A stretch of 64,000 nucleotides of DNA, from NCBI GenBank assembly GCA_963971575.1, contig OZ020618.1:28014540-28078539 (forward strand). Direction: 5' to 3'. Positions within the stretch are counted from its first letter, which is position 1, and the number at the start of each line of letters is the position of its first letter. The position numbers were made by a program, and so were the translations under genes. This stretch comes from Liopterus haemorrhoidalis. Taxonomy: Eukaryota > Arthropoda > Insecta > Coleoptera > Dytiscidae. Positions 32,962 to 43,984 of this stretch are shown in pieces. The notes beneath the pieces are model-generated. The model was not told the origin of the DNA. It ran no database searches and worked only from the letters and a program-made list of their open reading frames with translations.

Positions 32962-33245
32962 GTTGTTAATGTATGCACGCTATGAACGTTGAAAATTAAC
33001 TAACAAACAAGTATAACAACCCCTAAAATTTAGAAACAATAGGATTATAAATTTGGAAATCCCTAATGGTTTTTAAGAAACTTCAATTGAACTAGTGTTA
33101 CATCTATTCTATTTAAATTTAAAATTCCCTTAATACCTCCCATATTCTTTTTACCTCAACGAGTCTTAAGATTCCTGCCATAAACCCATTACCGTATTGT
33201 TAAGTTTCTTAACAAGAGTGACCATTTCATTTTGGAAATACTATA

Positions 33246-34400
33246 CGTTTTCTATATATCTCTATGGTTTCGCCATAGTTTATCGGATAGACGGACAGAT
33301 GCATGCGCGGTTTTGGTTATACCTAAAAAACCCTAAAAATAAGATTTGATAAGATATAAAAAAAAAGTTTTTCTATATTATTGGCCCCTACACAGGTCGC
33401 ATGTCCCAGAAATTTACAATTTACTTGATTATCTTTGGTCACCCAAATGTACAACTAAAATATAGATACATGTTATTATCTTGTATAAAACACGTGACTA
33501 GATAAGATTACAGTGCTTAGGTTAAGAGACAGTTTTACCCTTGTTGCAATCCATATCTTCTTCCAATTAGTTTATTAAATAAACAAAACCTTTTACCCCG
33601 CTATATATAGAACTAATTAAAGATTTATGAATTACAAAGCTGGCTGTTCAAAACGAGCAACTAATAACTAGGTCAGTTAAAAATTCACGGTGTTGTACAC
33701 GAAACTTTTTATCAATGTAAGGAAGTCAAAACTTTTCAACTAATACAAACATGATAGAATGAAATGCAGTGCACGAATCTATCATTAGTTTGTCTGTACG
33801 TGCAAAACTAGATAAGTTAATAACTATACTTTGACACTGACAAAGTGATTTTAACTTTCTTATGAATACAGCCATTTTAAACATGCATGCCACAGTCGGT
33901 ATCGTGATAACGATCTAGTGACATGTGAATATTTCATTTGTTCCATAATTTCATGCAAATGCAATTATTTATTCATAACAAATAATAATTATCTATTTAA
34001 ATAAAAATAATTTAAAATGATTACGATGAATACATTTCCATGTTCCTACTCGTATTTATATTGGAGTTTAATAAGCGGAAAAAATGTATGGAGTTATTCA
34101 GTTATTTAATAAATCGACATCCTGTAGAACAGTCACTGTGGAAAATTCTTCAGATAATCTAGTAAGTCTATTTGAATATCAAAAGAATCCACATAAGGAG
34201 CTCCACTCCAAGGAACTCCACGTAATATTTAGTTACACAATGAAATTACAGTGTGCACCAGTGGTGTAGATAGAATTCTGTTGCTACTGGTGATTTTGGG
34301 ACCACCATGGGAGTTATGTATATAGATCATTTTAGTGTGACGTCACAACCGTCAAACCGGTATTTAAAAATGGCAGAGTTAAGACAGGCAGTACATTGGT
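33246..34400. other. Non-coding stretch
   Basis: AT-rich with no recognised repeat or gene. A GTGACGTCAC palindrome (CRE-like) sits at about 34338, just upstream of the THAP relic. Confidence 0.45.
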
Positions 34401-34409
34401 GTTTATGGG

Positions 34410-34655
34410 ATTATATATAAAAATGTAAAATAAGCAAAGTTTTTGTGCAGTTGTGGGATCTGGGAGTCGTGGGTATAGATCAAGTGTCGTTTCATCGATT
34501 TCCAAGTATATTAAACTATAAATATAAACCTTAAAAAAATAATTTGTAAATTAAAAGTCGCCAGCAGTGGATCAAGGCATTGACGATAGAGGACGAGAGA
34601 GGAATAGAATCTAAATTAAAGCACATATTGTTTGTGGTAAACATTTTTTTTTTCA
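34410..34655 (+). pseudogene. THAP-type zinc-finger relic
   Basis: SFCAVVGSGSRGYRS (about 34440-34480) is followed one frame over by VSFHRFPS. After a gap of about 55 bp come RQQWIKALTIEDERG and VCGKHF (about 34630). This is the order of a THAP domain: C..C.N...R....V.FHRFP, then R..W..A, then CS.HF. The second Cys of the first pair is replaced (VVGSGS) and at least two frameshifts are present, so it cannot be functional. THAP domains occur in P-element transposases and in host proteins; too little remains to say which. Repeat X copy B begins directly downstream. Confidence 0.5.
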
Positions 34656-35395
34656 TTTTATTTTAGGTGTGTTCTTAAAAATTTCAGCTGCAGTGCCAAC
34701 CAATTTAATTTACTTAAATAAATTATTTAAAAAAATCAACTGTGGCCACCACAGGACCGACCGCCATCATAAAGTACTTATAAAAATTACATTCTAGCAG
34801 CAGAGTAGAAATAACTTTGCTTAATATTTTTAACAGAGATATTATTTATCATGACCATGGAAACGTTACATATAAATCTGAAAAAGTTGAGACTTTATTT
34901 TAATGAGACTAAATTTTACAGAAATTATTCGAAATTTTTCGTTTTATCAAAGAACGTCTCAAATAAAAATTATTAGTTATTGCTTTTATACCAACTTTTG
35001 TTCAATAAATTTTTTCGAAATATTTTTCTGTTGTGAAATATTCACAAAAATCTTAAAATCGATACGAATAAACTCCCATTTTTAGTCAACTGATTTTCAA
35101 CTGCTTTTAAAAGTTGATCAACTCGTGCCATTGATGGCAGAAGCTTAAATATGAAGTTTCATAAAAATCCTTTCAGCCGAATTTGCTCTACACGTGTACA
35201 CAGACGGACAGACAGACGGACAGACATACAGACAGACAGACGGACAGACAGACCGACAGACATCATGCTAAAAATAGTCAAACCTTTACGTAGGGACCTC
35301 AATTCATAGAGATCCATCGAAATCTCGAAATGTCAAAATCTGTATGATCACAATACCTCCCTTATATATGTTGGCGGTCGGTAAAAAGTCGGATT
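34655..35395 (-). repeat. Interspersed repeat X, copy B
   Basis: Reverse-complement relative of 19655-20260: 'tgtggccaccacaggaccgaccgcc' at one end, a GACAGACGGACAGACAG-type microsatellite at about 35200-35265, and 'cctcccttatatatgttggcgg' at the other. It has diverged by substitutions and indels. Confidence 0.65.
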
Positions 35396-36349
35396 TTAAT
35401 TATTTAATAGTACTGTAGGAAAACTACTGTAATATTGAAAATATAAATAATCCAGATTGGGTACCATATTTAAATCTTGGCCACACAGAAGTAACATTTA
35501 ATTAAAAATCGGAAGATGATGAGCGACAGTCTCGTATTGCTCATTGTACAACTAAAAGAGTTGTTTCGTGTACTTCGTCTAATTTATTAGTATTGTGAAT
35601 ATTATGTTAAATCTTATTCAATAAAAAAGTACGTCATGATAGTGCGTTAACATTAAATAAATATACCACAATGTCCATATTTGTGATTGGTGGTATGTCT
35701 TCCGAATTAAATTCAACATTGTTATGCCACAAAGAATACGAATCAAAAATGTTTGTGTGTTCAATTTTTGAGAGTATCTATTTCTAACATCACATTCCAA
35801 TTTTGTAAAATATTCACTCATGTCTATTATTTAGTCCAGTTGCAAAATACTTCCAATGCCAGCACCTACTTTTGGTAAATAAATACGATAAATTCATAAA
35901 AATTGCCGTATTTCAGCTTTTCTTTGCAATTTCTACACTGAATATAATCAATGTTTCTATCACAATATAGCAATATGATACACTTAATGTTTATAAAAAA
36001 CTCACAAAAACCATATAAAATATTAAACGCCTATGCTGTACGTGTTAAACAACGTGTTAGTGTGCTCTACGAATGACATTATTAAATGATGCAAGTCGCA
36101 TGATTAAAATGATCTATAGTTTACGAGACTTATAATGCCGATTGATCGACAGAAAACCAATAAACTTCACCTATTTCACACAATTTTATGGAAAATTCAG
36201 TAACGTCTGTGAACTTCCTATACCCAACGTACGTTCGTAGTTTTATAGGTATACTTGAATATATTCAGATAAACGTGTGTATTTTTGTATATGAATCGCT
36301 TTTATTGCAACTGTGACTCGGGCGAATGAAACAATAGTTCTTTCTCACC
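35396..36349. other. Non-coding stretch
   Basis: AT-rich; no gene, repeat or RNA motif recognised. Confidence 0.5.
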
Positions 36350-36788
36350 ATCTAAACTAACGGTTTCCAACCGGTGCGTCACGATCCACACGATGTCCGC
36401 TTGGCATTTTTGGGGGTCACCCGGTTTTATAAACCAAAATTCAATTTAAAATTTAAAGGTAGGTGATATAATGTCAATAATTTAAATAATTTATTTATGC
36501 TTGAAACACGCAAGATATGCGTCAATGGGCGGCCGGCACGTATTAACACAGATATAGGTTGTCAAGTGACACTTGACGGCGTTAAAAATTATTGCATTGT
36601 GTGCAGGCGAAAATCTCAACGGCGTTGACGCAACGCCGTCGCAAATGACGGCGCGCTGACGGCGTAGCGCGCTGTGCATTCTGTTCCAGGCTTTAGGCCT
36701 GGCGAATTCGACTGGGGCAAACTAGCCGGGTAGTCCGCAGCGATCGCGACACTCCGTTGCACAAAATACTTGGACTTTTTTCAAGGAC

Positions 36789-38511
36789 ATGAGGCAGTCT
36801 TGCAAAAACACAAGTTGGTTTTTACTGGGACGTTTCAACAACAAAGCAGTTAAGGCATCATATGAAATTGCTCTGGAAGTTGAAAAAAATAAAAAGATCC
36901 ATACAATTGCAGAAACCCTGATCAAATCTAGTTTATTAAAGTCGGTTAAGCTAGTTCTTGGAGAAGCGAATGAGATTAAAATGCGTAATATATTGTCCAA
37001 CAACACATTCAGATACGCATTTCAGACATGTCCATAGATATGATGGAACAAATTTTATGAAATAAAGGCATCTCCTGTGTTTTTCCATTCAACTTGACGA
37101 GTCCACCGATGTTAGTTCATGTTCCCAATTACTCGTTTTCATGAGATACATTCACTTGGATGACATCAAAGAAGAGTTTTTGTTTTGTAGAGCACTAATA
37201 ACTACTACGAAAGGTGAAGACGTCATGGAGATGATAAGTGCATTAATTGAAAGTAATGACTTACAATGGAAAAACTTGTGTGGATTGTGTACCGATGGAG
37301 CATCAGCCATGCTTGGATCGAGTTCGGGCTTTCAGTCAAAAGTTGAAGAGCTTGCACCGGAAGCATAGGGATTCCAAAACCTTTGCAAGTAGTGCTCGAC
37401 TCTATGGTGACAATTGTCAATTATATAAAATCTAGTGCTCTCAATATTCGTCTGTTCAAAGAACTATGCAAAAACATGAACTCTGATCACGAAGTTCTTC
37501 TTTTCTACACTACTGTTCGTTGGTTATCAAAAGGAAATGTTGTTGGCTGAGTTTTTGAATTGAAAACGAAATAAAATCGTTCTAAGAAATAAAAGGAAAA
37601 CATGAGTTTATGATATACTTTAAAGATGAGACCTGGATCCAAAGAGTAGCTTATTTATCTGATATCTAAGATCAGCGAAACAAGCTAAATTTGAAACTGC
37701 AGGGTAAAGAAACGCATATTATTCACTTCAGAGATAATATCCAGGCGTTCGTATTAAAGTTGCAAAACTGGGGCCGTAAAGTAAATCTTGGAAACTTTAC
37801 CATGTTTGAAAACCTTTGCACCAAGACTGAAGAATCGGAGATGGGAATTGTAGATAATCAAAGAGAGGAAATTAATAACCATCTTAAAGCCCTTGAATCT
37901 GAAATTCAACGTTATTTCCTGGAGTTCTCTGAATAAGAAGCTGCATTAGTACGAAACACATTTCATGTATCTTTGGATGTTACCGACCTTCCCGATGAAG
38001 GACAGGATGAATTTTTGGAGCTGCCAAATGACCCCTCAACGCGTGATATATTTTAAGAAAAATTTCGTTATCTCAATTTTGATATGCTATTCGTCATTTG
38101 TATCCTAAAGTTTCCATGCTTTATTTTGGAATATTAGTGCCAGGGCAGCCCGAGGCATGTGCAGCATGTGCAGCCGCACATGGCCCCGCGGTTCAACAAC
38201 AGGCCCCGCTCATGGAGATGACGACCTTTTTTTTTTGCTCCTCACTTGGATCTGATCAGCATCCCCGCGGCTCTTCTCGTACATGGCCTCGCAAATCCTA
38301 GCGCCGGCCCTGATTAGTGCCATTTGCTTCTGCTTACCTCTGCGAAAGTGGATTTTCAACTCTTCTGCAGATCAAGACAAAAGCCAGGATTAAGCTGGAT
38401 ATTCAAGATGACATGAAATTGGCCTTAACAAAAACTCAACCAAGAATTATAACACTTGTTAAGCAGTTGCTCAATCAGCTCAATCAGCTCAATCATCACA
38501 TTAAACATTAA
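36789..38511 (+). pseudogene. ZBED5/SCAND3-like hAT transposase, multiply frameshifted
   Basis: In order: NNKAVKASYEIALEVEKNKK, IHTIAETLIKSSLLKSVKLV, then MRYIHLDDIKEEFLFCRAL with TTTKGEDVMEMISAL, then CGLCTDGASAMLGSSSGF. Farther on come LQGKETHIIHFRDNIQAFVL and, near the C-terminus, FASAYLCESGFSTLLQIKTK. These are the successive conserved blocks of ZBED5/SCAND3-type hAT proteins, ending in the dimerisation region. Stops and frameshifts occur at about 37037, 37368, 37550 and 37936, and a MITE interrupts the gene before the last block. The BED zinc finger is not visible. It is inactive. Confidence 0.72.
38141..38312. mobile_element. hAT-type MITE nested in the hAT element
   Basis: A perfect 8-bp duplication, ATTAGTGC (38133-38140 and 38313-38320), flanks CAGGGCAGCCCGAGGC and ...CTAGCGCCGGCCCTG. 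The termini resemble those of the MITE at 27949-28216. It interrupts the surrounding transposase before its C-terminal block, so it is younger than the host element. Confidence 0.8.
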
Positions 38512-38692
38512 TAATTAATACTTAATAAAAAATATCATTAATTATGTTAAGTCCTAAAATATATTTTGTCAAACCCTTTACTTTTTGTTTTATTGATCAA
38601 TTACGGCGAATGTAAAAGGAGGGTCGCGAACATTTTTAAAAATTCTCAAAAGGGTCGCGATGAAAAAAAGGTTGGGAACCAGTGATCTAAAC

Positions 38693-38925
38693 CAATAACG
38701 TCGTTTAATTTTTATGATCTTCTAGATTGAACCATACCCTTTCTTTGGTGGGTGTCGGTCAAGTATATCCTCCCCGAGTTATAGTATCTGTGTTTCTGTT
38801 AATAACTGTATAATGTTGATAATGATCTAGTAAGCAGGGCTGCTGAGAGGGGGGTGACATCTGAGACTTTTGTCACAGGCCCGGCCGCGAAAAAGTACCG
38901 GCCCGTTTGATTAATTAGAATTAGT
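38693..38925. other. Non-coding; possible TE edge
   Basis: 'gcagggctgctgagagggggg' at 38835 resembles a hAT-type end, but no partner end was found. Confidence 0.35.
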
Positions 38926-38927
38926 AC

Positions 38928-39735
38928 TTAGAATTAACGTAAATGTTTGTTATATGTAACTGTACGTTACCGTGCACAACCTTCAAAATTAATACTTATA
39001 GTTATAAATTAAAATTAGATGTTTGTAGACCTCAAACCCTTACGTTAATTTATAATTGACGCATGCGCAGTAAGCACTTGTCAACCTAAAAATTCCTATG
39101 ACCATATTTTTTTGCTTCTATCCACATATTTGTGTTTTCTATGAGTATAAACATAAATTTTTCCTCTATTTTAATTCTTTTCAGAACCATGAAACACTCA
39201 AAAACTCTTTAGCAAATGTAAACAGCTGCAAAGTATCTATCGATAAAGTAGAAATCGATAAAAATATCTGTCAGTGGCTTAATTTCTTAATTTTTATTGT
39301 GAATGCATTATGCTTCGTTCAGAACCTCCAAATTAGAAATTAGAATAAGTACTTAGAATTAACGTAAATATTTGTTATACGTAACTATACGTTATCGTTC
39401 ACAACCTTCTAAATTAATACTTATACTTATAAATTAAAATTAAAAGTTTGTAGACTCCAAACCCTTACGTTAATTTATAATTGACGCATGCGCAGTAAGC
39501 ATTTATCAACCTAAAAATTTCTATGACCTTATTTTTTTGTTTCTATCCACATCTTTCTGTTTTCTATGAGCATACGAGATATAAATTTTCTCTTTATTTT
39601 AATTCTTTTTAGAACTATGAAACACTCAAAACTCATTAGCAAATATAAACAGCTGTCAAATATCGATCGGTAAAGTAGAAATCGATAAAAATTTGTCAGT
39701 GTCTTAATTTATATTGTGAACACTACTTAATTTCT
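38928..39735. repeat. Tandem duplication, ~410-bp period
   Basis: Two adjacent copies (about 38928-39335 and 39340-39735) share 'agtacttagaattaacgtaaat', 'ttaatttataattgacgcatgcgcagtaagca' and 'tcgataaagtagaaatcgataaaa' in the same order. They differ by scattered substitutions and short indels. Confidence 0.8.
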
Positions 39736-39806
39736 ATGTACAAATTTTATGTTAAGTACTAATTTCTCGTTAATAATAAGAAAACCTGAAAAAAACGTAC
39801 ACCTGA

Positions 39807-39838
39807 ATAATGGTTCGGTTCAGGAACCGAACCATTAT
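39807..39838. repeat. 15-bp perfect inverted repeat (2-nt spacer)
   Basis: ATAATGGTTCGGTTC, AG, GAACCGAACCATTAT: a near-complete palindrome in otherwise unremarkable AT-rich sequence. Confidence 0.8.
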
Positions 39839-40339
39839 ATTTCAAGGTCAATGAACCAAAACTTAAACCCCAACCTTTTATTACTAACCGGCAATCAAAT
39901 ATTTTTACCAGGTTCAAGAAATTATTACATACTCTACATTTTACATGTAAAAAGAAAAAAAAATCTGAACTGGAACTTGGTATTTATAATTTTATTTCAG
40001 ATTGTTAGTTTTGTATAAGAAATTTGTGAAATCTATGCAGTTGCACGCCCTCTTAAAGATTTCATATAATTCCATAAAATGCGATATCTTTCGAAATAAC
40101 AATAGGATTAAAATTTCCGTATTCCTTCGGTCATATCCATGTGCGTTTATTTTTTTGCAAATTTTTATACCAGTCTCTTTACAAAATCAATAAATCGTTT
40201 GTTTTATATCATACTCGAGTAGCGACGTAAGCTGCATGTCAGATGGTGTCACATTAATGTGAATCGGAACAGAACGCTCTGAATTTTTTTATCAGTCTTT
40301 TAAAGATACAGAATTTCTCATATTTTAACAAAAAAAAAA
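39839..40339. other. Non-coding stretch
   Basis: AT-rich sequence upstream of the mariner fragment; nothing recognised. Confidence 0.5.
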
Positions 40340-40464
40340 TGTATCATAACTATATTCGTAAAATTTGACATTTGTTATTGTGAAATCAGTGGCAGCTTAT
40401 AAATTGACAGAGTAGTTTGTTGACAAGGTGCGTTAAAAAAAACAAATTTGTGAAAAAAATGATG

Positions 40465-41202
40465 TTACTCGTGAAGGTTTTCGTTGGATGATTTTTTACG
40501 ATTTTAGTAAAGGCCTAACTCAACAACAATGCATAGATTCGCTTCGTTCAACTTTTGGTAATGAAGCATCATCAGTTGGTTTGCAGAATTTCGTCAGGGT
40601 CGTGCGTCCGTCAGTGATGAATCTCGTGAAGGTCGACCAAAATCGGTTGTGATTCAAAAAAACATCGATGCTGTGCGCAAAATGATTAAAGAAGATCGGC
40701 ATGTGACTCACCGTGAAATAGAGACCAAGAATATGATCGCTTGTTTTTTCGGTTGTATTGGACATGTCGCAAACATTCCTTTAGAGGATCGGAGAACAGT
40801 TCATGCTGAATAGTATACAACAATTGGTTTGCCAGAAGTCATCGACAAAATCAGGAAAAACAACCAAAAACTTCGCAACATTCTTCATCATGACAATGCA
40901 AGCTCCCAAACACAGCACAACACAGCACGTCAAACAATTGATTATTTGAAGGAGAAAAACATCGAAATAGTGTCTCATTGCCCGTATTCACATGATTTAT
41001 CCCCTAACGATTTTTTTTGTTCCCCAATGTCAAACAAAAAATTTGTGGACGATTTTCATCACCTCAAGAAGCTATTGAAGCCTTCGAAACCATATTTTTA
41101 AGATACCTACCAACTTTAAAGTGGAAAAAATGTTTCGAGAATAGTTTTGAACGCTTGCAAAAGTATATAAACCTTAAAGGCGAGTATTTAGAAAAGCAAT
41201 AA
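40465..41202 (+). pseudogene. mariner transposase (family M1), internally deleted
   Basis: The N-terminal block is VTREGFRWMIFYDFSKGLT, then QQQCIDSLRSTFG (helix-turn-helix region). After a small deletion near 40572 come FRQGRASVSDESREGRPKSV-like sequence and TREIETK. Sequence then jumps to NMIACFFGCIGHVANIPLED, skipping the region with the first catalytic Asp. NILHHDNASSQT (second Asp, about 40894) and PYSHDLSPNDFF (third Asp of the mariner DD34D triad, about 41005) remain. It ends CFENSFERLQKYINLKGEYL before TAA at 41200-41202. Frame changes and the missing first Asp make it inactive. Confidence 0.75.
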
Positions 41203-41761
41203 AGTTGGTTTTACATAGTTCAATTAATTGATCAATAAATTGATCAAGTTTTTTGTCAATTAATTGAAAAATTTATTGGTAACCTTGAAAAAAAAAACAT
41301 CACTTTACACATCAATTTATTTACCAATTTTTTTGAAAATTTTTACATTACCAACTGTAAAACATGTTGACATATTTATCAAAATGAAAATATTGAAAAA
41401 ATCTTCACAAAATTACGAGCTGTGAACAAAATAAAAGAAATAACCTAGATCATGATAAATTAGAACGTTTGAGGTTATGTTAGAGATGAAAACGAAACAC
41501 AAATAATATATTTCGAGGTTATGCTACAACTAAACAGTTGGCAATATCTTAACAGATAAAAATATACCTAGAATTCCCTAAAAAATTTATGAAAAATTGA
41601 CGAAAAATAGAACTTTTCTATTTTCAAATAAATTGATCAAATTTTTTGTCAATTAATTGATCAATTAATTGACGAAATTTTTACACTTTACACACATCAA
41701 TTAATTGAAGGGTAACTTTTTCAATTAATTGATCAACAAATTGAATCGTGTAAAACCCACT
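41203..41761. mobile_element. TAA-flanked MITE inserted at the mariner stop codon
   Basis: The inverted ends are AGTTGGTTTTACATAGTTCA and, reversed, AGTGGGTTTTACACGATTCA, each followed by repeated TCAATTAATTGAT words. TAA duplications lie at 41200-41202, which is also the transposase stop codon, and at 41762-41764. It is 559 bp and non-coding. The TAA target suggests a Harbinger-mobilised MITE. A partial relative lies at 2652-2735. Confidence 0.75.
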
Positions 41762-41827
41762 TAAAAGAGTTTGTTCGATAAATTTTTTTTTTCCTACTTT
41801 TTGTAAAAACTTAAAAGGTAGCCCTCA

Positions 41828-42670
41828 TATAAGTGCGTTTTGTTCATTTAAATCTGTAAGTCATAAAAGAGAGCAAATCAATGATTGAAGTTTTCTTATT
41901 TGATTTTACATATTGTTAAACTAATGCCTACGAAGTAATATAATATGACTGAAACAATAATAAAGAGCCGACCTTGCAACAAATTGTTTTTGATTATTCT
42001 ACAGAAAAGTTATAATTAAAATTTTCCCATTATATTGTGCGATTTTTGCCACTTTTCATACAAGCCTGTCTGAGCGAAAGAATATGGAGCCTAAATAATT
42101 AAGCCAATTTTATTTATTGCCATATTTTATTAACATCGTTAACAATATGCTGCACTATCATTGCAGTGGGAAATATTAATTTCACAAAATTTATTGAAGA
42201 ATTAAAAAATGTATATAAATTACAGTAAAAATATCGGGCCGGTTAGTCTCGGGGATACATCCCCTACGTAGTCATCGTACGAATAAGAGTCATTTTGTGA
42301 CAGTGTCGTTTGTGTGTAGTACTGAAATAAATTAAATTCATTGCTAACCATTATTAGCAATGAATTTAATTTATTTCGATAAATTTCATTCATATTTGAA
42401 GAGCTAACATTCAAAACGTGATTTGTTACAAAAAATTCAAACTTGAGATATTGATATCTTCCTCTTCATTGACTGTAGAAAATAAAATCATTAAATTAAT
42501 CTAAAAGTGATTTGTACCGTCTAAAACGCGCAAACAAGAAAAAAAATTATTTAAAACAGTGCGTTTATATATTTTTAAATTTTTTTGATGAACTTATAAC
42601 ATGGTACCCAGAAGTGATCTTCCATTATTCCATTTATAGAAGTTCCTCAAGAAAAAGTTGTCCTATATAG
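41828..42670. other. Non-coding stretch with a perfect hairpin
   Basis: AT-rich sequence lacking gene motifs. It contains the 24-bp hairpin at 42324-42377 and the left duplication of the following hAT MITE. Confidence 0.5.
42324..42377. repeat. Perfect 24-bp inverted repeat with 6-nt loop
   Basis: Arms 42324-42347 and 42354-42377 are exact reverse complements around CCATTA. As RNA this would form a long perfect stem. No promoter or terminator signals are evident. Confidence 0.85.
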
Positions 42671-43644
42671 CAGCGTTTCTCAACGTTTTCTGGCATGGGA
42701 CCCCCCAAAATTATTTACATATTGTCTGCGGCCCCCCTATATATATATATATATGCATGGTGAACCGTGGGGTCAGCGTTTTTATTGTGTCTGTGCCGTA
42801 TTTTAAACGCTTATAACACAATTATATATTTCAAGAAATACACAAAAAAAAAAAAAATACAAAAAAAAGCAAGTTCGACACAAAAACACTTGTAAACAAC
42901 GCAATGAAAAATAATGTTTTTAAAAGTTCAGTTCTTTTCATTGACAGACGGCATAAATAAATATTTACATCAGTAAGTTTTATAAAATGATTGCAAGGCG
43001 GCACAGTAAAAAAGGCGATGTGTGAGCTAATAAAATTCTCCGAAATTAACCTGAAGTACAGGATATCAAGGACAATTTTTTAAATGGGAACGATCAACTT
43101 TCAATGGAACTTTTTAAAAGAAACAATTTTTTAAATATCTTTTATGGTTGACGAAAATTGTATTCCCTATAATGACTTGAAAGTAAAGTATTTTTATTTA
43201 CAGGTGTTCAAAGTGCTTTCCATTTTAATTTAAACACTTTCGCTTCTTTACTCTTGAGTATCTGTAGCTCGGCACATAATAAATAATAATAATATTGCAC
43301 TTTCAAGTCGTGCCCATTTGAAACTACAACTTACAAGTACTTGAAGTACCTCCAACGCGAACCGTTATCACAGAAACGCATCAGCCGACACATACACTTA
43401 ATTTGACATTGATATTATTTAAATTAGTTATCAAAATAAAGTATAATTTATTTTATTTATGTTGTGGAAGGTATATATTTATGAATATAATAATATATAA
43501 TATATTTATGAATTGAGCACATTTGAGCAAAATTTAATGCATTATATTATATTTTCATGCTTCGATCTTATATGACTTCGCGGCCCCCCGACGAAGCTTT
43601 CACGACCCCCCAGGGGGGCGCGGCCCCGCGGTTGAGTAACGCTG
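42671..43644. mobile_element. Non-autonomous hAT element
   Basis: A perfect 8-bp duplication, CTATATAG (42663-42670 and 43645-43652). The inverted ends are CAGCGTTTCTCAACGTTTTC and, reversed, CAGCGTTACTCAACCGCGGG. Both ends are followed by GGGCCGC/CCCCC-rich subterminal sequence. The interior is AT-rich with no transposase. Confidence 0.8.
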
Positions 43645-43861
43645 CTATATAGTATATATGATTATTTAGAAAATTAAAGTTGCGATTTGCAAGTTTAAAA
43701 ATGATAACTAAATAATAATATTTAAAAAGGAAGTTTAAATAAAATAATGTAAACCTATTTTTGTTAGTCAACATTTATTCAAATCAGATTTGATTCTTGT
43801 TTCGTACATTTAAACCAACATTTTTGCTCATTAAAATTTTAATGACGTGTTTAAGTAGCAT

Positions 43862-43984
43862 GTTTCTTCTTCGTCTTCTTCTTCTTTAGGCACTGTTAGT
43901 CGGGTTAATTTTTGGCCTCACTAACATAAGTTCTCCATCTTGATCCGCTCATTGTCAGGTCTTTCCATGTGTCCTTTATATATA
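43862..43984 (-). pseudogene. RTE-like LINE 3' end, part downstream of the Helitron
   Basis: On the minus strand it continues the LINE interrupted at 47739: ...ACATGGAAAGACCTGACA, then SRWRTYVSEA-like coding and an AAGAAGAAG tail (TTC repeats at 43865-43888 on plus). The same LINE tail appears at 57535-57985 without the insertion. Confidence 0.6.

Larger units (their letters stand above)
31639..33243 (-). mobile_element. Tc1-like DNA transposon with DDE_3-type transposase relic
   Basis: The left end TAGTATTTCCAAAATGAAAT and the reversed right end are nearly identical over about 24 bp. TA duplications are at 31637-31638 and 33244-33245. It is about 1.6 kb with the transposase relic on the minus strand (32580-32961). 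An internal inverted pair, ACTAGAACTTTAAG (31690-31703) and CTTAAAGTTCTAGT (32255-32270), suggests a second small insertion in its left half. A related right-half copy is at 16345-16842. Confidence 0.7.
36358..38684 (+). mobile_element. hAT element with ZBED5/SCAND3-like transposase
   Basis: Flanked by a perfect 8-bp direct repeat, ATCTAAAC (36350-36357 and 38685-38692). The ends TAACGGTTTCCAACC and, reversed, CACTGGTTCCCAACC are related inverted repeats. It is about 2.3 kb including a 172-bp hAT MITE at 38141-38312. A GC-rich patch at 36510-36690 with the inverted words AACGGCGTTG/CAACGCCGT may be another insertion. The plus strand holds a decayed transposase. Confidence 0.8.
40340..41827 (+). 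mobile_element. mariner element, family M1 copy 1, 5'-truncated
   Basis: From 40340 the sequence matches the mariner at 62690 onward (ACTATATTCGTAAAATTTGA, then TTGTTATTGTGAAATCAGTG). The left terminal repeat is missing. The right terminal repeat (GGTAGCCCTCA, 41817-41827) is the reverse of the CGAGGGTTACC start of the 62627 copy. A MITE at 41203-41761 separates the transposase stop codon from that right end. The transposase has an internal deletion. Confidence 0.75.
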
